NCBI GenBank assembly: GCA_900542625.1 | Contig: UQOH01000017.1 | Location: forward strand, 1-29,905 | Source of the DNA: an uncultured Fusobacterium sp. | GTDB lineage: Bacteria > Fusobacteriota > Fusobacteriia > Fusobacteriales > Fusobacteriaceae | Reading direction: 5' to 3' | DNA length: 29,905 nt | Shown here: positions 23,941 through 29,905 of the stretch, in pieces | How positions within the stretch are numbered: the stretch's first letter is position 1 | Layout of the letters: each line of letters begins with the position of its first letter | Made by a program: the position numbers and the translations under genes | Notes under the pieces: generated by a model | The model's input: the letters and a program-made list of their open reading frames with translations, nothing else | Told to the model about the DNA's origin: nothing | Databases searched by the model: none

Positions 23941-23984
23941 CATAACAAAAATAAATTGACTTTAATTGTAAAATTTGTTATGCT
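23941..23984 (+). promoter_or_regulatory. Promoter and flanking inverted repeat of the fusion flavoprotein gene
   Basis: TTGACT (23956-23961), a 17-base spacer and TATGCT (23979-23984) form the promoter. A 9-bp inverted repeat, CATAACAAA (23941-23949) with TTTGTTATG (23974-23982), encloses the -35 box and overlaps the -10, a layout expected for an operator. The leader to the ATG is about 70 bases. Confidence 0.6.
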
Positions 23985-24060
23985 GTACTAAAGAAAACTA
24001 AATTTTATTTTTAGGTTAATTTTTAATTATTATAACGTCAAGAACAAGGAGGTATGGAAT

Positions 24061-25944
24061 ATGGCTTTTAAAACTACTGCAGAACACGAGGCACTACGTA
24101 TAAGAATAAGAGAATTTGCTGAGAATGAGATAAAACCAATTGCTTTTATGCTGGATCAGAATAATGAGTTTCCAACAGAGGGAATAAAAAAATTTGGAGA
24201 GATGGGTCTTATGGGTATTCCATACCCAAAAAAATATGGAGGAGCAGGTCTTGATACTTTAAGTTATGCTATAGCTGTTGAAGAGCTTTCAAGAGTTGAT
24301 GGAGGAACAGGAGTTATTTTATCTGCTCACGTATCTCTTGGAGCGTATCCGATTATGGCTTTTGGAACTGAAGAACAAAAAGAAAAATATCTTGTTCCTT
24401 TAGCAAAAGGTGAAAAAATAGGAGCTTTCGGGCTTACAGAACCTAATGCTGGAAGTGATGCCGGCGGAACTGAAACAACTGCTGTTCTTGACGGAGATTA
24501 CTATATTTTAAACGGAGAAAAAATATTTATAACAAATGCTCCTAAAGCAGATACTTATATTATTTTTGCAGTAACAACTCCTGGAATAGGAACTAGAGGA
24601 ATAAGTGCATTTATAGTTGAAAAAGGATGGGAAGGATTTACTTTCGGAACTCATTATGATAAACTTGGCATCCGTTCATCAGTAACAACGCAGCTTCTTT
24701 TCAATAATGTAAAAGTTCCTAAAAAAAATCTTCTTGGAAAAGAGGGAGAAGGATTTAAAATTGCTATGACAACTCTTGACGGAGGACGTATAGGTATTGC
24801 TTCTCAGGCACTTGGAATAGCTCAAGGAGCTTATGAACATGCTTTAGAATATGCAAAAGAAAGAATCCAATTTGGAAAACCAATAGCACAACAACAAGTA
24901 ATATCATTTAAGCTTGCAGATATGGCAACAAAACTTAGAGCAGCAAGATTTTTAGTATACAGTGCTGCAGAACTGAAAGAAAACCATGAACCTTATGGTA
25001 TGGAATCAGCAATGGCAAAGCAATACGCTTCTGATGTATGTCTTGAAATAGTGAATGATGCTCTTCAAATTTTTGGAGGAAATGGATATCTAAAAGGAAT
25101 GGCAGTTGAAAGAGCATATAGAGACGCAAAGATATGTACTATTTATGAAGGAACAAACGAAATTCAAAGAATGGTTATAGCTGCTCATATTATTGGAAAA
25201 ATAACTAAAAATAAAGAAACTACAAAACCTAAAGCAGTTGCAGAAGAAACAAGAAAAAAAATGATTTTAAAAGATGGAACAGCAGAAGAAAAAGTAGAAG
25301 TTCTTGTAGAAGCATTAAAAGCTGATGGATATGATTTTAATATAGGAATAGATCCTGAAACTCCAATTGTTAAAGCTGATCGTGTTGTAAGTGCTGGTAA
25401 AGGAATCGGCAGCATAGAAAATATGGAACTTATTAAAAATTTAGCATTACAGGCAGGAGCAGCAGTAGGGTCATCACGTCCTGTAGCAGAAGAATTAAAA
25501 TATCTTCCTTTAAATCGCTATGTTGGAATATCTGGACAGAAATTTAACGGAAGTCTATATATAGCTTGTGGAATTTCTGGAGCTGATCAACATCTTAAAG
25601 GTATAAAAGATGCCAAAACAATAGTAGCAATAAATATTGATGAAAATGCTCCAATATTTAAAAATGCAGATTATGGAATAGTTGGAAGAATAGAAGAAAT
25701 TCTTCCAGTATTAACGGCAGCTCTTAATAATGGAGAACCTAAAAAATATGTATCTTTAGAAGAAACAACAGAAGGTTCAAACAGTAAAATTTATTCTTGC
25801 AGTATTTGTGGATATAAATATGATGAGGTAGAAGGGGATCCTGAAAATGGTATTGCTCCAGGAACTCCTTTTGAAAAACTTCCAGAAAATTGGACTTGTC
25901 CTTTATGTAAAGCTCCAAAAAATAAATTTGTAGAAGTTAAATAA
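24061..25944 (+). CDS. Acyl-CoA dehydrogenase - ETF-alpha FAD domain - rubredoxin fusion
   Basis: This 627-residue protein joins three redox modules. Residues about 1-380 are an acyl-CoA dehydrogenase (FGLTEPNAGSDAGG, the catalytic Glu in CTIYEGTNEIQRM, and QIFGGNGYLKG). Residues about 438-560 are the FAD-binding C-terminal domain of electron-transfer flavoprotein alpha (ADRVVSAGKGIGS, GAAVGSSRPVAEE, LYIACGISGADQH, INIDENAPIFKNADYGIVG). Residues about 577-627 are rubredoxin (YSCSICGY and WTCPLCKAPKNKF, four iron ligands). The ETF-alpha N-terminal domain is absent, and no etfB is near. The likely path is acyl-CoA FAD to ETF FAD to rubredoxin iron, or the reverse, within one chain, in the cytosol. 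Start: ATG with AAGGAGGT 7 bases upstream. It is transcribed alone. Substrate chain length is unknown. Confidence 0.93.
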   Translation: MAFKTTAEHEALRIRIREFAENEIKPIAFMLDQNNEFPTEGIKKFGEMGLMGIPYPKKYGGAGLDTLSYAIAVEELSRVDGGTGVILSAHVSLGAYPIMAFGTEEQKEKYLVPLAKGEKIGAFGLTEPNAGSDAGGTETTAVLDGDYYILNGEKIFITNAPKADTYIIFAVTTPGIGTRGISAFIVEKGWEGFTFGTHYDKLGIRSSVTTQLLFNNVKVPKKNLLGKEGEGFKIAMTTLDGGRIGIASQALGIAQGAYEHALEYAKERIQFGKPIAQQQVISFKLADMATKLRAARFLVYSAAELKENHEPYGMESAMAKQYASDVCLEIVNDALQIFGGNGYLKGMAVERAYRDAKICTIYEGTNEIQRMVIAAHIIGKITKNKETTKPKAVAEETRKKMILKDGTAEEKVEVLVEALKADGYDFNIGIDPETPIVKADRVVSAGKGIGSIENMELIKNLALQAGAAVGSSRPVAEELKYLPLNRYVGISGQKFNGSLYIACGISGADQHLKGIKDAKTIVAINIDENAPIFKNADYGIVGRIEEILPVLTAALNNGEPKKYVSLEETTEGSNSKIYSCSICGYKYDEVEGDPENGIAPGTPFEKLPENWTCPLCKAPKNKFVEVK

Positions 25945-25954
25945 TATCTAATTT

Positions 25955-26003
25955 GAGCTTATTCAAGATTCAAAATTTGAAATTCTTGAATAAGCTCTTT
26001 TTT
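25955..26003. terminator. Bidirectional terminator after the fusion flavoprotein gene
   Basis: GAGCTTATTCAAGA (25955-25968) and TCTTGAATAAGCTC (25984-25997) form a perfect 14-bp stem with a T-run on the plus side. An inner TTCAAA/TTTGAA repeat fills the loop. The minus-strand ABC ATPase gene ends on its other side. Confidence 0.92.
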
Positions 26004-26004
26004 A

Positions 26005-27033
26005 TTATATTATTTCTCTTGATAAATCTAACTCCAACTTTTCTCCATATCTCAGCTTATTTCTCATTCCCTGAATTATATTATCAAGTTTTGTTAAATC
26101 TTTAAGTATCCCTCTCTCTTCATCAGTAATACTCATTATTTTTTCAATTCCGCCATTGTTTATAATAATTCTTTTATCTCCCATAAGTGCAAGAAGAGGA
26201 TCATGTGTTGCCATAAGAACTATTTTCTCTTCTCCCACAAGAAGATCAAGAGCTTTCTTTCTGTCAATTCCGGCATTTTCTATCTCATCAATAAGAACAA
26301 TGGGAGATGTACTCAAAATTGCTGTATCAGCTATCATAAGTGCTCTTGACTGCCCTCCGCTCAAACTTGTTATAGGTGTGTTCATATTAAATTTTTCCCC
26401 TGCAAGTTCGTTTGCTTTCTCAAAAATTCTGTTTATAACCTCGTCCTCATTCTGCACCATTCTGCTTTTTGCATGAAGTTCCAAAAATTCGTGAACTGTT
26501 AAATCCATAACAAAGTTCATATTTTGTGAAAGCTGAGCAATAAGCTTGTTTCCGGAAGAAAATCTTGAAGTCTTATCAAGAGGATTTCCATTTACAAGAA
26601 TTCTTCTTTTTGTAGGAGTGTCTTCCTGTGCTCCCCACTCAATATCAGCAAGAAGTCTGCTTTTCCCGCTTCCTGTTGGACCAACAATAGCAATAATTTC
26701 TCCTTTATGAATAGTGAAAGACTCGAAACTTTCTTTTTCTCCTCTTTTATTTATCCCTGCTGTAATTGTCAGCTCATCAATAGTATTTTCCTCTATTCCA
26801 AGCATTTCTATCATCTGTTCAATAAAAATTATTACATTGTCTGTAAATTTTGATTTATCAATTGCTTTTTCTTCCAAAATCTCTTCATCGTAAGAGTTTA
26901 AAATTTCAGAAATACTTTTATTTAAATCTATATCAAAAAGATTATCTTTTAAAAAATCTTCTGCAAAAGGATATTTTTCCAAAACAGTTTTTAATTTTTC
27001 ATCTGCAATAAATTTTCTGTTTATTTTTCCCAT
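26005..27033 (-). CDS. Soluble ABC ATPase with DUF1858-like N-terminus
   Basis: This 342-residue protein has one ABC nucleotide-binding domain (about 80-310): Walker A GPTGSGKS (about 117), signature LSGGQSRA (about 226), Walker B SPIVLIDEIENAG (about 244; the second acidic residue is Glu-249 context DEIE rather than the usual DEP) and the H-loop His in MATHDP (about 274). The first 70 residues are an added helical region with KYPFAEDFL, resembling the DUF1858-like domain of the binding protein two genes upstream. No membrane segment is present and no permease gene adjoins. The ATG overlaps the preceding stop (TAATG), with AGGAGG upstream. It is the last gene of the trio. ATPase identity is secure; the job is unknown. 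Confidence 0.88.
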   Translation of the reverse strand: MGKINRKFIADEKLKTVLEKYPFAEDFLKDNLFDIDLNKSISEILNSYDEEILEEKAIDKSKFTDNVIIFIEQMIEMLGIEENTIDELTITAGINKRGEKESFESFTIHKGEIIAIVGPTGSGKSRLLADIEWGAQEDTPTKRRILVNGNPLDKTSRFSSGNKLIAQLSQNMNFVMDLTVHEFLELHAKSRMVQNEDEVINRIFEKANELAGEKFNMNTPITSLSGGQSRALMIADTAILSTSPIVLIDEIENAGIDRKKALDLLVGEEKIVLMATHDPLLALMGDKRIIINNGGIEKIMSITDEERGILKDLTKLDNIIQGMRNKLRYGEKLELDLSREII

Positions 27034-27728
27034 TATTTTCCTCCTAAATCAATTTTTCTTACATTTCCCATTTGATGCTCCTCTCCTATTCTTGTTTCTC
27101 CAAGACAGTAAGAACAAAGAGCAGAAGGCATAGGAAATCTTAAACTTTTTCCTTTTAAAGAAGTGATGTTCTCATTATTTTCAGAAATAAGAGTTCCAAA
27201 CTCATAAGCTCCCTGACCGTTAAGAGCATTAACGTGCATTGTCACAGCTTTTGGATTTACTGACATAACTCTTGAGGCAAAAACTTCTCTCTCTGCCTGC
27301 GATACAATATCTCCTTTAGTGATTACAACTATATCTGCTGTTTTAAGCATAGGACCTATTTTTTTAGGGGTGTTTATTCCGCTTAAGTTATCAATAACAC
27401 ACACAGCTTTTATATCTTTTATGTAAGGAGAACATCTGTTGCACAATCCTGCACTTTCTGTTATAAGCACATCTAAATTTTCTGATACTCCCCATTTAAC
27501 AACTTCCTCAATATTGCTCACAAAATAGTGGTCAGGGCAAAGCGAACCTGAAAGCCCTTTCTTTACAGGGATACCAATTTTCTCATATAATTTATCATCA
27601 TCTGTATAAAGGCAGTCAAATTTTACAACTCCTGCTTTTATACCTCTCTGCTTAAATGTTTCTATTGTTTTAATTATCAATGAAGTCTTTCCAGATGATG
27701 GAGGACCTGATATTGTTATTAAATTCAT
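27033..27728 (-). CDS. P-loop NTPase of UreG/HypB/CobW-like type with two CxxC pairs
   Basis: This 231-residue protein starts with a P-loop (LITISGPPSSGKTSLI, about 3-18). It has switch-like segments (VKFDCLYTDDD; LDVLITESAGLC) and a TKGD motif (about 136) in the place of the guanine-specificity NKxD of UreG/HypB GTPases. Two cysteine pairs, CNRC (about 95) and CSYC (about 207), could bind a metal or Fe-S cluster. UreG/HypB relatives deliver nickel to enzymes; CooC-like and CobW-like ones do similar work. The name here is by resemblance. It lies 1 base after the binding protein gene and overlaps the ABC ATPase gene by 1 base, so the three are made together. There is no signal or membrane segment. 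Confidence 0.78.
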   Translation of the reverse strand: MNLITISGPPSSGKTSLIIKTIETFKQRGIKAGVVKFDCLYTDDDKLYEKIGIPVKKGLSGSLCPDHYFVSNIEEVVKWGVSENLDVLITESAGLCNRCSPYIKDIKAVCVIDNLSGINTPKKIGPMLKTADIVVITKGDIVSQAEREVFASRVMSVNPKAVTMHVNALNGQGAYEFGTLISENNENITSLKGKSLRFPMPSALCSYCLGETRIGEEHQMGNVRKIDLGGK

Positions 27729-27729
27729 A

Positions 27730-28959
27730 TTATTTTACCTCCTCTGCTCCTTTAAAAAATAGTTCTTTACACTCTCTTAAAATTTCCCCGATATTATTTT
27801 TGTGAATATAATCCCAGCCAACCCAAAGGAATTTTTTCCCTTCAATATTGTTGTCTACCTCAGGATTTACTGTTGGGAATAACCCTTGATGTGACATTAT
27901 TGTTCCAATCTCTTTTCCAGATAAAAACTCTGCCACTTTCTTTAATTTATCCTCTTTATCTTTTTTTGTCAGCATAAATATAGGGGAAATTGCTGCTCCG
28001 TCTTCAGGCCACACAGCTGTCATTGAACTGTTATCCTTTATCATTTTTGTAAAGAAATAAGGCATTATTGTTACAGCAGGTACATTTTCCTTAAACTTGT
28101 CAGATTTTACCATTTGTGACGGATGAAGATTTTGAAGAAGTGATTTTCCAAGTTTTGTAACAGCCTCTTTTCCATATTTTTTGTAAAGATTAATTAAAAT
28201 TGAGTTGAATAAATCAAAATCTGAAATAGGCAGACTTACAGCTTTTTCAAATTCAGGTTTTAATAAATCTTCCCATGTTCTAGGAATCTCTCTTCCTCTA
28301 AGCTCATCTTTATTAACAAGGAAAACAGCAGGAACAACTCCAAGCATTGAATAATCTCCCTCTGGGTCTTTTAAAGAAATAAGTTCGTTATTAAAATCTT
28401 TATTGTATTCTTTTATTCCTGTAATATCCTTAAAAATATTTTCTTTTTTAAATTTTCCCATAAGTTCATCTTCAAAGAACAGATCAAACCCTGCTGAAAT
28501 AAAAATATCTGCAAGTTTTTCAGGATGGTTTGCCTTTATAACATCATCTTTCAGCCAGTCAAGCCCGTAAGATGCTGCTTTTAAGTCATAGTTTAAATCT
28601 ATGTCTTTATTGTTTTCCAAAAATTTCTTCATTCCCTCAAGCATAGGTATTCTTATGGGACATGGAAGAAGTCCTGTCATAGTTATTTCATTTTCACTTT
28701 TTTCTTTTGTCTCTTTTTTATTCATTGTAATATCTGCTGAATCTCTGTTTTGTGAAATAAATTCGTTTAAGATTTCAACAAATGTTTCTGCATTTATTTT
28801 CTTAAGAGAAAGAGCATTTTTTAAAGTTACTTTTCCTATTGTGTTTCTTACTGTTTCATTATCAAGGTTTTTAAAACCTTTTGATGTTAAAAATTCTATT
28901 GTTTCAGGATAATTATTACATATTTCCAAAATTGTCATATTTTCATTTATATATTTCAT
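27730..28959 (-). CDS. Cytosolic solute-binding-fold protein with DUF1858-like N-terminus
   Basis: This 409-residue protein begins with a helical domain (about 1-70: NENMTILEICNNYPETIEFLTSKGF) that fits DUF1858, a small domain also found with hybrid-cluster-type proteins. After a charged linker comes a type 2 periplasmic-binding-protein fold like iron-binding AfuA/FutA proteins (about 95-409), including PRTWEDLLKPEFEKAVSLP, AVWPEDGAAISPIFML and SHQGLFPTVNPEVD. Unlike such proteins it has no signal peptide or lipobox, so it should stay in the cytosol. TGGAGG precedes the ATG. It is the first gene of the trio and is divergent from the Crp/Fnr gene. The fold is well supported; the ligand is unknown. 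Confidence 0.85.
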   Translation of the reverse strand: MKYINENMTILEICNNYPETIEFLTSKGFKNLDNETVRNTIGKVTLKNALSLKKINAETFVEILNEFISQNRDSADITMNKKETKEKSENEITMTGLLPCPIRIPMLEGMKKFLENNKDIDLNYDLKAASYGLDWLKDDVIKANHPEKLADIFISAGFDLFFEDELMGKFKKENIFKDITGIKEYNKDFNNELISLKDPEGDYSMLGVVPAVFLVNKDELRGREIPRTWEDLLKPEFEKAVSLPISDFDLFNSILINLYKKYGKEAVTKLGKSLLQNLHPSQMVKSDKFKENVPAVTIMPYFFTKMIKDNSSMTAVWPEDGAAISPIFMLTKKDKEDKLKKVAEFLSGKEIGTIMSHQGLFPTVNPEVDNNIEGKKFLWVGWDYIHKNNIGEILRECKELFFKGAEEVK

Positions 28960-28979
28960 ATTTTTCCTCCAAAGATAGT

Positions 28980-29008
28980 TTTACTTTCTGAGATAATTAT
29001 ATTATACT
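28980..29008 (+). promoter_or_regulatory. Candidate promoter of the crp/fnr gene
   Basis: TTTACT (28980-28985), a 17-base spacer and TATACT (29003-29008) would start transcription near 29015, placing the GTAAC palindrome just downstream of the start, as in autorepression. Confidence 0.45.
28996..29006 (-). promoter_or_regulatory. -10 region of the binding-protein/NTPase/ATPase operon
   Basis: Two overlapping TATAAT boxes are read on the minus strand (29006-29001 and 29001-28996). No TTGACA-like -35 is present; the palindrome occupies that place, with TGTTAC at 29029-29024. Confidence 0.5.
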
Positions 29009-29023
29009 TTAAATAATCATTCG

Positions 29024-29037
29024 GTAACATAAGTTAC
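29024..29037. promoter_or_regulatory. Crp/Fnr-type operator GTAAC-N4-GTTAC
   Basis: A perfect palindrome, GTAACATAAGTTAC, lies in the 100-base gap between the divergent crp/fnr gene and the trio. Its centre is about 41 bases from the start point implied by the nearer minus-strand -10 box, the classic class II activator distance. Binding by the adjacent regulator is inferred. Confidence 0.7.
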
Positions 29038-29059
29038 ATTTCTGCAGAAAGGAGAATTT

Positions 29060-29737
29060 ATGAATTTAGCACTAAAGCTTTCAGAAACAAATCTTTTTAA
29101 AGATGTAAATGAAAATGATATTAAAAATATTTTAGAAAAAATAAGATACAGAATTTTAACTTTTGAAAAAGGAGAAACTGTTGCTTTCAGAGGAGATGAA
29201 GTTGAAGGAATTTATATAAATCTTTCAGGTGAACTTTATTCTGAAATGATGGGAGATAAAGGAGATATAAAAAAGATAGAGGATATCAGAGAGGGAAGTA
29301 TTATTGCCAGTGCATTCATTTTTGGAACTAACAACAAATTTCCTGTTGACCTTTTTTCGAGAACAGAAAGCAGGATATTTTTTGTGGAAAAAAAAGAGTT
29401 TTTAAAAATGCTCCAGTTAAGTGAAAATATTACTAAAAATATTCTTGATGAGATAAGCGGAAAAGCACAGTTTTTATCTGCTAAAATATGGCATGAAGTG
29501 AACAACAAGACAATAGGAGAGAAACTGGCTGACTATATTTTAAAAAATATGAAAAACAGCGAAATAAAATTTACTCCCTCTTTAAATGAAGTTGCAAACT
29601 CTTTTAATATTGCAAGACCTTCTCTTTCTAGGGTTATAATAGAGTTTGTTGAAAAGGATATTCTTGAGAGAAAAGGAAGAGGATATATTGTAAAGGACAT
29701 AAAAAAACTTCAAGAAATAAAAAAGGCTATCGGTTAA
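29060..29737 (+). CDS. Crp/Fnr-family transcriptional regulator (possibly HcpR-like)
   Basis: This 225-residue protein has a cyclic-nucleotide-binding-type sensor fold (about 10-125: TFEKGETVAFRGDEVEGIYINLSGEL), a dimer helix, and a C-terminal winged helix (about 150-222) with recognition helix ARPSLSRVIIEF. It contains no cysteine, which excludes an FNR-type iron-sulfur sensor; the sensed signal could be a bound cofactor such as haem, or another ligand. AGGAG precedes the ATG. It is divergent from the trio and shares with it a GTAAC-N4-GTTAC palindrome, so it is probably both autoregulator and regulator of the trio. Family is secure; HcpR membership is a guess. Confidence 0.9.
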   Translation: MNLALKLSETNLFKDVNENDIKNILEKIRYRILTFEKGETVAFRGDEVEGIYINLSGELYSEMMGDKGDIKKIEDIREGSIIASAFIFGTNNKFPVDLFSRTESRIFFVEKKEFLKMLQLSENITKNILDEISGKAQFLSAKIWHEVNNKTIGEKLADYILKNMKNSEIKFTPSLNEVANSFNIARPSLSRVIIEFVEKDILERKGRGYIVKDIKKLQEIKKAIG

Positions 29738-29755
29738 ATAGCCTTTTATTTTACA
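29721..29755 (+). terminator. Intrinsic terminator overlapping the crp/fnr stop codon
   Basis: AAAAGGCTAT (29721-29730) pairs with ATAGCCTTTT (29738-29747); the 7-base loop holds the stop codon. A T-rich tail follows. Confidence 0.85.
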
Positions 29756-29884
29756 TTATTGCACAGCATATCATCTAATAGCCTGCTTGATTTAAATTTT
29801 ACACGTGATTTTTTCTTTTTTCTCTGTAATGTTTTCACATTGGTTTTTAATAGTGTAAAGTTCTATAAATTCTTTTGTATTCAT
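29746..29884 (-). pseudogene. Probable remnant of an HU-like DNA-binding protein gene
   Basis: On the minus strand an ATG at 29884 opens MNTKEFIELYTIKNQCENIT, which looks like the N-terminal helix of HU/IHF-type proteins, but it stops after 30 residues at 29792. One base over, the +1 frame reads KSRVKFKSSRLLDDMLCNN to a stop at 29746, which resembles the HU C-terminus (basic strand then a closing helix). The middle, with the DNA-binding arms, about 40 residues in a normal HU of about 90, is missing, and the two halves join in a poly-A run. This suggests an internal deletion plus frameshift. The upstream ribosome binding site is weak. It could also be chance; confidence is limited. Confidence 0.4.
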
Positions 29885-29905
29885 AATTTAAAACCTAGAA
29901 TCTGT

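Noticed and set aside
24061..25944. Recent foreign origin of the fusion flavoprotein gene based on CGT/CGC Arg codons
   Set aside because: A few CGT codons also occur in neighbouring genes such as the MarR and TetR genes, so the difference by eye is too small to support transfer.
29738..29905. Intact small gene at the window end
   Set aside because: The open frame is only 30 codons, and the HU-like C-terminal half lies in another frame; a remnant fits better, though the evidence is thin.
1..29905. CRISPR arrays, insertion sequences, phage genes, tRNA or rRNA genes
   Set aside because: No regularly spaced repeats, transposase or integrase motifs, or tRNA cloverleaf patterns were seen on reading.

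Overview
The window reads as chromosomal DNA from a member of the Fusobacteria, probably genus Fusobacterium. This is inferred from three things seen together: a Gram-positive-type replicative polymerase (PolC), an outer-membrane FadL-type beta-barrel with a signal peptide and a C-terminal Phe (so a two-membrane cell), and very AT-rich DNA with AGGAGG-type ribosome binding sites. Most genes are housekeeping. Several neighbourhoods are less ordinary.

Layout. Positions 1-878 hold the 3' part of tuf (EF-Tu), closed by a bidirectional terminator. Positions 933-10540 are one long minus-strand block. In transcription order it reads hpt, rsmA, a DUF4911-like gene, khpA, rimM, trmD, a gamma-carbonic-anhydrase-like gene, a SPOUT-type RNA methyltransferase gene, a hairpin, polC and an EamA transporter gene. 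It resembles the classic khpA-rimM-trmD operon but without rpsP and rplS. From a divergent promoter region, 10719-15272 runs on the plus strand: a kinase-less PASTA protein, rsgA, rpe, a MarR-FeoA fusion regulator and rqcH. Positions 15329-18011 return to the minus strand with an unknown protein, an unknown lipoprotein and an SPFH/stomatin-like protein. Positions 18274-20216 carry a TetR regulator and a FadL-type porin behind palindromic operator candidates. Positions 20239-23840 form a thiamine operon: consensus promoter, TPP riboswitch, terminator, thiSGHFE. Positions 24061-25944 encode a single polypeptide joining acyl-CoA dehydrogenase, the FAD domain of ETF-alpha and rubredoxin.

The most unusual region is 26005-29737. 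A minus-strand trio encodes a solute-binding-fold protein with no signal peptide but with a DUF1858-like N-terminal domain, a UreG/HypB-like P-loop protein with two CxxC pairs, and an ABC ATPase with no permease, whose N-terminus resembles the same DUF1858-like domain. Divergent from it is a cysteine-free Crp/Fnr regulator, with a perfect GTAAC-N4-GTTAC palindrome in the shared promoter. I read this as an all-cytosolic ATP/GTP-driven system, perhaps for metal or cofactor handling. It is the best candidate here for an undescribed system; its function is not established by sequence alone.

The window ends with a probable decayed HU-like gene on the minus strand. I saw no rRNA, tRNA, CRISPR array, insertion sequence or phage gene.
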